From assembly GCA_937870915.1 (NCBI GenBank), contig CALMZQ010000003.1:1-64000 (forward strand): a DNA stretch of 64,000 nt. The letters run 5' to 3'. Source of the DNA: an uncultured Ignavibacteria bacterium (lineage in GTDB: Bacteria > Bacteroidota > Ignavibacteria > Kapaibacteriales > Kapaibacteriaceae). This document shows, one piece after another, positions 1 through 6,972 of this stretch. The position numbers were made by a program, and so were the translations under genes. Numbering within the stretch: position 1 is the stretch's first letter; the number at the start of each line of letters is the position of its first letter. The notes below the pieces were generated by a model. That model was not told where the DNA came from and did not search any database. It saw nothing but the letters and a program-made list of their open reading frames with translations.

Positions 1-39
1 TGCCATTTCGCCACTTCCGCAGAACGGCAAAGATAACAG

Positions 40-81
40 CGATTAGCGAATAGTGAATAGCGAATAGAGAATAGAGATTCG
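40..81. repeat. heptamer array NGAATAG (6 units)
   Basis: Six consecutive 7-bp units of the type CGAATAG/TGAATAG/AGAATAG, starting with CGATTAG and ending with AGATTCG. It lies 12 bp beyond the csaA stop codon and is the same repeat family as the arrays at 13673-13735 and 53461-53566. No gene is seen in positions 1-93. Confidence 0.85.
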
Positions 82-93
82 TTTTTGTGTCAC

Positions 94-423
94 CTACTTT
101 AGGGGGGTGCCGTTGGGGACGGGCTGATCCGGGACGCAGAGGGCCACCGAGCCATCGGAACGGTGGAAGCCGGAAACAAGGATCTCAGAGAGAAAGGGGC
201 CGATCTGTTTGGGCGGAAACCCGCAGACGCACACAACCTGTTTGCCAATAAGGACTTCCGGCGCGTACAGGTCAGTTATCTGAGCGCTGGATTTGCGCAC
301 TTCGCCCCCTCCAAGGTCCACCCAGAGCTTGTATGCCGGCTTTCTTGCCTCGCTGAACACCTCGGCACGGACGATAGTGCCGACGCGGATGTCTAGACGC
401 TCGAAGTCTGACCAAGCAATCAT
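94..423 (-). CDS. csaA: CsaA-like tRNA-binding domain protein
   Basis: A 109-residue protein consisting of one OB-fold tRNA-binding domain of the CsaA/EMAP-II type. Seen in the sequence: an N-terminal stretch reading FERLDIRVGTIVRAE, then a KSSAQIT segment and a VVCVCGFPPKQIGPF segment, all typical of CsaA. The family is a dimeric cytoplasmic protein with reported export-chaperone activity and a tRNA-binding fold. I start it at the ATG at 423 rather than 48 bp upstream, because the extra 16 codons are encoded by the heptamer repeat array at 430-471 and the shorter form matches the usual length of about 110 residues. It is divergent from hpnE. Confidence 0.85.
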   Translation of the reverse strand: MIAWSDFERLDIRVGTIVRAEVFSEARKPAYKLWVDLGGGEVRKSSAQITDLYAPEVLIGKQVVCVCGFPPKQIGPFLSEILVSGFHRSDGSVALCVPDQPVPNGTPLK

Positions 424-429
424 GTGAAA

Positions 430-471
430 ATGACAGATGACTAATGACAAATTACTGATGACGGATGGCAA
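430..471. repeat. heptamer array ATGACNN (6 units)
   Basis: Six 7-bp units read ATGACAG, ATGACTA, ATGACAA, ATTACTG, ATGACGG, ATGGCAA. Read in the direction of csaA the units are NNGTCAT, and they end 7 bp before its start codon. With the array at 515-577, which has the opposite orientation, it forms a long imperfect inverted repeat around a 43-bp centre in the csaA/hpnE divergent intergenic region. Confidence 0.85.
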
Positions 472-514
472 GATATGTATGGATGTCGTCTGCGAGTAGT
501 TGAGCCAACACGAA

Positions 515-577
515 GTAATTTGTCATTAGTCATTTGTCATCAGTCATCAGTCATCAGTCATTTGTCATTGCTCATTT
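515..577. repeat. heptamer array GTCATNN (9 units) abutting hpnE start
   Basis: Nine 7-bp units (GTAATTT, GTCATTA, GTCATTT, three GTCATCA, GTCATTT, GTCATTG, CTCATTT) run without a break into the hpnE start codon. The GTG start at 578 is the first codon of a tenth, degenerate unit, GTGATTG. No separate Shine-Dalgarno sequence lies between the array and the start. Confidence 0.85.
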
Positions 578-1900
578 GTGATTGTGCTTGTAATTGGCGG
601 CGGTTGGTCTGGCATCGCAGCAGCGATGGGGCTTGCTGCGGGCGGATGCGAGGTGGTGGTGGTAGAAGAGCGACCATATCTAGGTGGTCGGGCTCGGTCG
701 TTTATTGACCGAGAAAGTGGAGACGAGATCGATAACGGTCAGCATGTGATGATGGGGTGTTACCACGATGTGCTCCGAATGGTGCGAGAGCTGGGAACGG
801 AGCACCTCTTGGAGAGACAGAGAGCACTGAGGGTGGCATTCGTAGATACCGCTGGCAGACATGATGTGCTAGATGCCTCACGTTTGCCCGGCAGGGCCGG
901 AGTAGCCGCAGGTTTGTTGGGTTTGCGAGGGATCGGGTTTCGATCTCGATTAGCCGGACTGCGTCTCGCATTAAGGATTTCGCGGGGAACGGCCACGGGA
1001 AAGGGGCTGACCTGCGCCGACTTTCTCAGACACCACGACCAGCCACATGATATCGTTACAAGGTTTTGGGAGCCGATCGTACTTGCAACACTAAATGCCC
1101 CTTTAGAACAGGCTTCTGCAGACTTGTTGATAGAAGTGATGCGCCTCGCCTTTCTCGGCACTACGGAAGACTCCCAGTTACTGATTCCAACGGCCGGACT
1201 TAGTGCTTTATTGGCACCTTTCAATGAGTGGATTGGCGGCAAGGGGGGTAGCGTACAAATAAGCACCTCTATTGATAACCTCCTTATTCGTAATGGTGTT
1301 GTTGAATCTGCCCTGCTCTCCAACGGTACGGAGTTACCTGTGGATGCCGTAGTGAGTACCATCCCACTACGAGCACTTGAAAGGTTGCTTCGCGCTTCAG
1401 GTTATGGTGAGAGTGCACCGCCCCCTTCAGATATGAGTCCGATCGTTAGCGTCTACTTATGGTACAAGCGGCAATGGATGCCCTATGACTTTGCAGCAGC
1501 CCTGGGCACCACCGTTCAGTGGGTCTTTGATAAGCGCAGGATCAGACCGGGATTGGTTGCACTCACCGTTAGTGCAGGATATGGCATCGTAACCGAACGT
1601 TCGGATGACATCATCTCCATGTGTGATAGAGACTTACGTGCCATGTTTCCCGAACTCAGCGGAATTGAACTCCACCGTGGCGTGGTGATCAAGGAGAAGA
1701 TGGCAACACCACTTCTATCGCCCCAGGCGGATGCACTGCGTGTGGGTTGTAAAACCACAATTGCTCGGAATCTCTTTTTTGCCGGAGACTGGACGCAAAC
1801 AAGACTTCCTGCTACACTCGAAGGGGCTGCCCGAAGTGGTTTCAACGCCGCAGACGCTGTGCTGCGGCTAGGAAGAGGAAGCCGGCACACGCACCAATAA
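578..1900 (+). CDS. hpnE: hydroxysqualene dehydroxylase-like FAD flavoprotein (HpnE)
   Basis: A 440-residue FAD-dependent amine-oxidase/desaturase of the squalene-associated HpnE type. The Rossmann dinucleotide motif GGGWSG lies at the very N-terminus, followed by a GGRARSF segment and, near residue 45, the DNGQHVMMG stretch characteristic of HpnE. The C-terminal FAD motif LFFAGDWTQTRLPATLEGA lies around residue 395. Known role: conversion of hydroxysqualene to squalene in hopanoid precursor synthesis. No hpnC/hpnD partner is visible in the window. The start is taken as GTG at 578, with a second in-frame GTG at 584; neither has a convincing ribosome-binding site because the heptamer array runs directly into the gene. 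Its 3' end overlaps the convergent PAP2 gene by 59 bp. Confidence 0.8.
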   Translation: MIVLVIGGGWSGIAAAMGLAAGGCEVVVVEERPYLGGRARSFIDRESGDEIDNGQHVMMGCYHDVLRMVRELGTEHLLERQRALRVAFVDTAGRHDVLDASRLPGRAGVAAGLLGLRGIGFRSRLAGLRLALRISRGTATGKGLTCADFLRHHDQPHDIVTRFWEPIVLATLNAPLEQASADLLIEVMRLAFLGTTEDSQLLIPTAGLSALLAPFNEWIGGKGGSVQISTSIDNLLIRNGVVESALLSNGTELPVDAVVSTIPLRALERLLRASGYGESAPPPSDMSPIVSVYLWYKRQWMPYDFAAALGTTVQWVFDKRRIRPGLVALTVSAGYGIVTERSDDIISMCDRDLRAMFPELSGIELHRGVVIKEKMATPLLSPQADALRVGCKTTIARNLFFAGDWTQTRLPATLEGAARSGFNAADAVLRLGRGSRHTHQ

Positions 1901-2399
1901 CGGCTCCGCCCAAGACATCGCTCGGATAATGTACCCCGCAGTAAACTCGGGAAAAGGCAATCGTTGCCGCTATGCTCCAGAAGATCCACCACTGCCTGGG
2001 GAAGAATCTGGACAGAATCACTGCTGCCGCTGCATTGTTCATGGCGTGGTTACTTGGGAAGGAGCCCCCTCCGGAACCAACGAGGTGGTAGACATCACCC
2101 AGAACCAGATATGGTCGGGGCCTGCTGATGACCTCCTTCAGAAGTCGATGACTTGCTTGGTCTAACACCGCTACGGAAAGCAACAACAATGCCACACACC
2201 ATAGCAGATTTTTTCCGTCAACTGTGCTACGTTGTTGCCATCCCCGAACAAGAAGGTAGCCGATGCCAAGAACATACACCGGATACCACCATCGTGTAGT
2301 GGTGATAAGGGGCAGGAGCAGGTCGAACACCGGGTTTGAAAGCCCGTGGTTGACGGCGTAGAACAGCCACACGTCTACGGAAAACAGTGCATCAATCAT
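1842..2399 (-). CDS. PAP2-family membrane phosphatase
   Basis: A membrane phosphatase of 185 residues from the PAP2 (type 2 phosphatidic acid phosphatase) superfamily. The three family motifs are visible: KEVISRPRP near residue 90, FPSNHAMNN near 115 (PSNH instead of the commoner PSGH), and SRVYCGVHYPSDVLGG near 155. Four to five hydrophobic segments place the active site at the periplasmic face. Likely substrates are undecaprenyl pyrophosphate or another lipid phosphate; which one cannot be told from sequence. The ATG at 2399 is preferred over the upstream TTG at 2408. It overlaps hpnE convergently. Confidence 0.8.
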   Translation of the reverse strand: MIDALFSVDVWLFYAVNHGLSNPVFDLLLPLITTTRWWYPVYVLGIGYLLVRGWQQRSTVDGKNLLWCVALLLLSVAVLDQASHRLLKEVISRPRPYLVLGDVYHLVGSGGGSFPSNHAMNNAAAAVILSRFFPRQWWIFWSIAATIAFSRVYCGVHYPSDVLGGAVIGACAGFLFLAAAQRLRR

Positions 2400-2475
2400 A
2401 GGCCGCAACCTAGGATTTTTCTTTTCGCTGAGCCCTGTATGACATGTTGAGAAGTGGTTCGGTTTCGCCCATTAA

Positions 2476-2522
2476 CACCTATAGTTTTCCACACGGACTG
2501 ATGTGCGTTGACGACATAGGTG
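2476..2522. promoter_or_regulatory. operator-like inverted repeat with DnaA-box-like site upstream of nrdJ
   Basis: CACCTAT at 2476-2482 and ATAGGTG at 2516-2522 are perfect 7-bp inverted arms. Between them lies TTTTCCACA (2485-2493), which fits the DnaA box consensus TTWTNCACA. The right arm begins 2 bp after the predicted -35 hexamer. An unknown repressor or DnaA acting here is inference. Confidence 0.4.
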
Positions 2523-2536
2523 AGTAGCACTATTTT
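2508..2536 (+). promoter_or_regulatory. predicted sigma-70-type promoter of nrdJ
   Basis: TTGACG (2508-2513) and TATTTT (2531-2536) are separated by exactly 17 bp. The expected transcription start near 2541-2544 coincides with the first strand of the 9-bp helix described in the next entry, which supports the assignment independently. Confidence 0.55.
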
Positions 2537-2540
2537 GCCC

Positions 2541-2792
2541 CTCGTTGTCTCCAAAACGTAGCAGCACGGAGAGGAAGAACAACAGCTAAGCACCTGTGCT
2601 TACGACTCGCGTCGTAGAGACAACGTCCTGCCTTTTCGATCCCACAACCCATCACCTGATACGACCCTTCAACGGACGGACACTACCCGCACCGCGGCGG
2701 TAGCGTCTTCTTGAATCGGTGCCAGGCTGAGCGATCGTTAGGTGTTTTTGCCCGAGGGGGGTAGAACCACATTGCTCATTTGGAGGGACTGC
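2541..2792 (+). ncRNA. structured 5' leader of nrdJ (candidate cis-regulatory RNA)
   Basis: About 250 nt of untranslated leader. CGTTGTCTC (2543-2551) pairs perfectly with GAGACAACG (2617-2625). Inside are two adjacent hairpins, AAGCA/TGCTT (2588-2592 with 2597-2601) and ACGAC/GTCGT (2602-2606 with 2611-2615), the second ending one base before the closing strand. A second domain can form from CACCT plus CGA (2653-2664) with TCG plus AGGTG (2735-2744), enclosing a CTACC/GGTAG hairpin (2683-2703). No cobalamin-riboswitch B12 box is seen. No open frame in it looks like a gene. Together with the promoter region it explains the gap 2400-2792. Confidence 0.5.
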
Positions 2793-5700
2793 ATGAATAT
2801 TTCGCGCCGGTTTACCACGTCGGGGACAAGCCCGTACGATATGTTCCGGTATATGGAGAGGGACTCTGTCCTTCGCAATCAAAGTGGTAAAGAAATCTTT
2901 CGGATGGATAAGGTTGAAGTGCCCGACGCATGGTCACAAGTAGCAACCGACATCCTTGTGCAGAAGTATTTCCGCAAGGCGGGAGTACCGCAGCTCGACG
3001 CAAACGGTCAACCAATACTTGATGAATCCGGAAAGCCCGTTACAGGCCCGGAAACATCTGTACGCCAAGTTGTACATCGTATGGCGGGATGCTGGCGTTG
3101 GTGGGGTGAGAAGTATGGATACTTTGACACCGCCGAGGACGCGCAGGCATTCTACGACGAGATATCCTACATGCTCCTCAAGCAGATGGCCGCACCAAAT
3201 TCGCCGCAGTGGTTCAACACGGGTTTGAATTTTGCGTACGGGATCACGGGTAGCGCGCAGGGACACTACTTTGTGGACCCAGACACCAAGAAGCTCACAC
3301 GTTCTGGTGATGCCTACACCCACCCACAGCCCCATGCTTGCTTCATTCAATCGGTAGAAGATGATCTTGTGAACGAAGGCGGGATCTTCGATCTGGCCAC
3401 GCGTGAGGCTCGCATCTTCAAATACGGATCGGGTACGGGCTCCAACTTCTCCAATCTCCGCGGCGAGCAAGAACGTTTGTCGGGAGGGGGCGTTTCCAGC
3501 GGTCTGATGTCGTTCCTAAAGATCTTCGACCGTGCAGCCGGTGCCATCAAAAGTGGTGGTACTACGCGCCGTGCGGCAAAGATGGTGATCGTTAACGTAG
3601 ACCACCCGGATATCGAGAAGTTCATTGAGTGGAAGGCAAAGGAAGAAGAGAAGGTTGCCGCCCTCGTAGCCGGTTCAAAGATTGCATCAACCTTCCTTGA
3701 AGCCATTGTTGAAACAGCCGTAGAGAGTGGAGCGGATGAGGCAAACAACGAACGTTTGCGCATACTGATCCAACGTGCTCTTAACCGTGGTGTGCCGTAC
3801 AACATCATCAAGCGTACGCTTGCATTGGTGAAGCAGGGTATTACAACGTTGGACTTCTCTTCGTACGATACCCACTACGAAGGTGAAGCGTATCAAACGG
3901 TTTCCGGTCAGAACTCCAACAACTCTGTTCGCGTAACAAATGAGTTCATGGAAGCCGTGATGACAGATGGATCATGGGATCTCGTTTGGCGCACCAACAG
4001 CGAGAAGCGCACTACGGTGAGCGCCCGCATGTTGTGGGAAAAGATCAATCTTAGCTCATGGAAGAGTGCCGATCCGGGACTCCAATTCGATACCACCATC
4101 AATGAATGGCACACCTGCCCGAATGATGGCCGTATTAATGGATCGAACCCATGTTCAGAGTACATGTTCCTCGACGATACTGCATGTAACCTGGCATCGA
4201 TGAACCTTGCGCACTTCTATGATGAAGAAACGCAAACGATGAAGGTTGACGATTATCGCCACGCCGTCCGTCTCTGGACAATCGTGCTCGAGATATCTGT
4301 ACTCATGGCCCAGTTCCCTTCTAAGGAAGTGGCCCAGAAGAGTTACGACTTCCGCACGCTCGGTCTAGGGTATGCAAATCTTGGCACTGTCCTCATGATG
4401 ATGGGCATTCCGTATGACTCGCCAAAGGCACTTGCCTTCTGCGGAGCGCTTACGTCCATCATGACCGGTGAGTCATATGCTACAAGTGCTGAGATGGCTC
4501 GCGACGTTAAGCCGTTTCCGAAGTTCAAGAATAACCGCGACGCGATGCTCCGCGTCATCCGAAATCACAGGCGTGCAGCATACAACGCATTGGAAGCGGA
4601 ATACGAAGGTCTTACGATCAAACCACAGGGAATCGATCCAAACTACTGTCAGGAAGAGCTCCTCAGCGCAGCTCGTCTGGCCTGGGATCGTGCACTGTCT
4701 CTTGGGGAAGAGTTCGGTTATCGTAATGCTCAGTCCACAGTGATCGCACCAACTGGTACGATCGGCCTAGTGATGGATTGCGATACAACAGGGATCGAGC
4801 CGGACTTTGCCATCGTGAAGTACAAGAAGCTCTCGGGGGGCGGATACTTCAAGATTGTGAACCAATCTGTACACAAGGCCCTCACGAAGCTCGGATATAA
4901 CGATCAGCAGATCGATGATATCGAGAAGTACTGCACAGGCCATGGCTCTATCGCAGGATGTCCGCACATCAACCGCCAGTCACTCAAGGCTCTCAACTTC
5001 ACGGATGCAGCCCTCGAAGCGGTGGGTAAGCAGCTTAAGGATACCTTCGACATTCGGTTCACGTTCAATCGCTACACTCTTGGCGATGAGCTATGCCATG
5101 CCCTTGGCTTCACTGATGCACAGCTAGACGATCCAGGCTTTGACCTTCTTACCGGCCTTGGCTTCTCGGCCAAGCAAGTGGAGGAAGCCAATGACTATGT
5201 CTGTGGAACCATGATGATCGAAGGGGCTCCACATATCAAGGACGAGCACCTTCCTATCTTCGACTGCGCCAATAAGTGCGGTCGCCGTGGCGAGCGTTAC
5301 ATCGACTACATGGCTCACGTCCGTATGATGGCAGCGGCACAGCCGTTCATCAGTGGCGCTATCTCCAAGACCATCAATATGCCCGCAGAAGCCTCTGTGG
5401 ACAATGTGGGTGACGTACACTTGGCTTCGTGGCGTTTGATGCTCAAGGCTATCGCACTCTATCGCGATGGATCCAAGCTCTCTCAGCCCCTTAATGCCAG
5501 CAATGATCATTTTGACGAGCTGGTACTTCTTGGCGACAAAGATGACTGGGATGAAACGGTTGACAACAAGGCCCTGCAAAAGGTCATCGTTGAGCGCGTA
5601 TACCAGATCGCAGAACGCCGCCGTCTACCAAAGCGCCGTCACGGCTACGTTCGCGAGGCCACAGTAGGTGGTCATAAGGTCTACCTCCGCACTGGTGAGT

Positions 5701-6317
5701 TTGACGATGGGCAGCTCGGCGAGATATTCATCGATATGTACAAGGAAGGTGCATCGTTTAAGGGGCTCCTTAATTGCTTTGCCGTTTTAGCCTCAAAAGC
5801 GCTTCAGTACGGAGTGCCACTGGACGAGCTTGTGGACACCTTTACGTTCACCCGATTTGAACCGGCTGGATTCGTTGATGGCCACGAAGCGATCAAGAAC
5901 GCTACATCCATCGTGGACTACATCTTCCGCACACTTGGTTATGATTATCTGAAACGGACTGACTTCGTGCATGTCAATGCCGTTGACCAGCCCACTCTGC
6001 CAAAGGGAGACCAAGGCACACCGGGCGGTCAGCCAGCCGGAGATGCACCCACTGACATCCGTGGTACAACGGACGAATCAACATCCAGCGAGCCCCCTGC
6101 CACTTTTGATGACGTAATGGAGGCCGTGAGCGGTAATGGAGATTCGCAGTCTTTGGCGGACGGTACGGACCCAAAGAAGTTCGATGCTACCAAGTTCGAC
6201 CCAAAGAAGATGGGATATACTGGGGAATCTTGCTCGAAGTGCCAATCCACACAAGTAGTTCGGAACGGGGCTTGCACAATGTGTCTTAACTGTGGAACTA
6301 CAACGGGTTGCAGTTAG
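2793..6317 (+). CDS. nrdJ: adenosylcobalamin-dependent (class II) ribonucleotide reductase
   Basis: A 1174-residue long-form class II RNR that makes deoxyribonucleotides with a B12 coenzyme and no oxygen requirement. Seen: HACFIQ (first redox Cys) near residue 180; the radical-site signature NPCSEYM with the thiyl Cys at about 454; [12 protein letters not shown] with the second redox Cys just after; APTGTIG in the barrel; and a C-terminal zinc-ribbon tail with CSKC and CTMCLNC pairs and a final Cys that can re-reduce the active site. The start is fixed by GGAGG at 2782-2786, 6 nt before ATG 2793. It is monocistronic, with a leader RNA in front and a strong terminator behind. No intein motifs were found despite the length. 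A TonB-dependent receptor of BtuB size at 57862 could supply cobalamin (inference). Confidence 0.95.
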   Translation: MNISRRFTTSGTSPYDMFRYMERDSVLRNQSGKEIFRMDKVEVPDAWSQVATDILVQKYFRKAGVPQLDANGQPILDESGKPVTGPETSVRQVVHRMAGCWRWWGEKYGYFDTAEDAQAFYDEISYMLLKQMAAPNSPQWFNTGLNFAYGITGSAQGHYFVDPDTKKLTRSGDAYTHPQPHACFIQSVEDDLVNEGGIFDLATREARIFKYGSGTGSNFSNLRGEQERLSGGGVSSGLMSFLKIFDRAAGAIKSGGTTRRAAKMVIVNVDHPDIEKFIEWKAKEEEKVAALVAGSKIASTFLEAIVETAVESGADEANNERLRILIQRALNRGVPYNIIKRTLALVKQGITTLDFSSYDTHYEGEAYQTVSGQNSNNSVRVTNEFMEAVMTDGSWDLVWRTNSEKRTTVSARMLWEKINLSSWKSADPGLQFDTTINEWHTCPNDGRINGSNPCSEYMFLDDTACNLASMNLAHFYDEETQTMKVDDYRHAVRLWTIVLEISVLMAQFPSKEVAQKSYDFRTLGLGYANLGTVLMMMGIPYDSPKALAFCGALTSIMTGESYATSAEMARDVKPFPKFKNNRDAMLRVIRNHRRAAYNALEAEYEGLTIKPQGIDPNYCQEELLSAARLAWDRALSLGEEFGYRNAQSTVIAPTGTIGLVMDCDTTGIEPDFAIVKYKKLSGGGYFKIVNQSVHKALTKLGYNDQQIDDIEKYCTGHGSIAGCPHINRQSLKALNFTDAALEAVGKQLKDTFDIRFTFNRYTLGDELCHALGFTDAQLDDPGFDLLTGLGFSAKQVEEANDYVCGTMMIEGAPHIKDEHLPIFDCANKCGRRGERYIDYMAHVRMMAAAQPFISGAISKTINMPAEASVDNVGDVHLASWRLMLKAIALYRDGSKLSQPLNASNDHFDELVLLGDKDDWDETVDNKALQKVIVERVYQIAERRRLPKRRHGYVREATVGGHKVYLRTGEFDDGQLGEIFIDMYKEGASFKGLLNCFAVLASKALQYGVPLDELVDTFTFTRFEPAGFVDGHEAIKNATSIVDYIFRTLGYDYLKRTDFVHVNAVDQPTLPKGDQGTPGGQPAGDAPTDIRGTTDESTSSEPPATFDDVMEAVSGNGDSQSLADGTDPKKFDATKFDPKKMGYTGESCSKCQSTQVVRNGACTMCLNCGTTTGCS

Positions 6318-6341
6318 TAGTCATACCGAGAATCTCAATGC

Positions 6342-6380
6342 CGATCCCATTCTGAGACTCAGAATGGGATCGTTTTTTTT
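6342..6380 (+). terminator. intrinsic terminator of nrdJ
   Basis: Perfectly complementary arms CGATCCCATTCTGAG (6342-6356) and CTCAGAATGGGATCG (6358-6372), followed by eight T residues. Confidence 0.95.
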
Positions 6381-6514
6381 CCAAGAAGGGTCTACAATCA
6401 CAATATGACTGCTCTTGGCACGGAAATTCCTTTGGAGAACAGGCAGTTACGGCCTATTTTTCGAGCCGTGTGAATAAAAGACAACGTAATTCAACATCGA
6501 TACAGGAGTTCGGC

Positions 6515-6868
6515 ATGAAGATCCGCATGATCGCGATGACGGCAATTGTTGCCGCCGCATCCTTCGCCGTAGCAACAGCTGGTGTGAAGTGCGACGAGAA
6601 GGCATCTGCAAAGAAGGCAAAATCGTCCTCATCATGCTGCAGCAGCACAACAGCAGCCGCCAAGAAGGTATCTGCCAAAGAAGACCATTGCTCTACAACG
6701 GCAGTGAAGGCAACGGAAAGCGCTACGTGCTCAACCACCAGCGTTAAGGCAAAGAAGGTCAGCAACTCATCGTCGTGCTGCTCAATGAAGGCTAAGGACG
6801 TGAAGTCCGCAGCCGTTACGCCATCCACCGAAGCAGCAGTTGTTACGCCGTCCACATCAGAAAAGTGA
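6515..6868 (+). CDS. small secreted Cys/Lys/Ser-rich protein, unknown function
   Basis: A 117-residue product with a clear signal peptide (residues 1 to about 22, ending ATAG) and a mature part made almost entirely of Lys, Ala, Ser, Thr and Cys. Internal duplications are visible: SSSSCCS and SSSCCS, two copies of a CSTT[AS]VKA segment, and two VTPST segments at the C-terminus. There are seven cysteines, four of them in two CC pairs. I do not recognise a family. Metal binding or a disulfide-linked matrix are guesses from composition only. ATG 6515 is chosen because of AGGAG at 6504-6508. It precedes the GldM-like cluster, separated from it by a hairpin. Confidence 0.7.
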   Translation: MKIRMIAMTAIVAAASFAVATAGVKCDEKASAKKAKSSSSCCSSTTAAAKKVSAKEDHCSTTAVKATESATCSTTSVKAKKVSNSSSCCSMKAKDVKSAAVTPSTEAAVVTPSTSEK

Positions 6869-6890
6869 CGATATTGACGAAGTGAGACAC

Positions 6891-6926
6891 ACGGGAATCC
6901 TGCTAAAGTAGTAGGCTTCCCGTTGT
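6891..6926 (+). terminator. terminator or attenuator hairpin before the GldM-like gene
   Basis: ACGGGAA-T-CCTGCTA pairs with TAGTAGG-C-TTCCCGT around an AAG loop (6891-6923) and is followed by the imperfect T-tract TTGTTGT. It probably ends the small Cys-rich gene, with partial readthrough possible. Confidence 0.6.
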
Positions 6927-6972
6927 TGTCCTGAACGGAGGGATCTGTTCACCCATTACCTAGAGGAACGCC

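Noticed and set aside
475-708. Plus-strand frame across the heptamer array upstream of hpnE
   Set aside because: It reads repeat units and then an out-of-frame shadow of hpnE.
2541-2792. Cobalamin riboswitch before nrdJ
   Set aside because: No B12-box-like conserved core could be found; only a structured leader of unknown class is claimed.
2793-6317. Intein in NrdJ because of the 1174-residue length
   Set aside because: No splice-junction or homing-endonuclease motifs; the length is normal for long-form class II enzymes.
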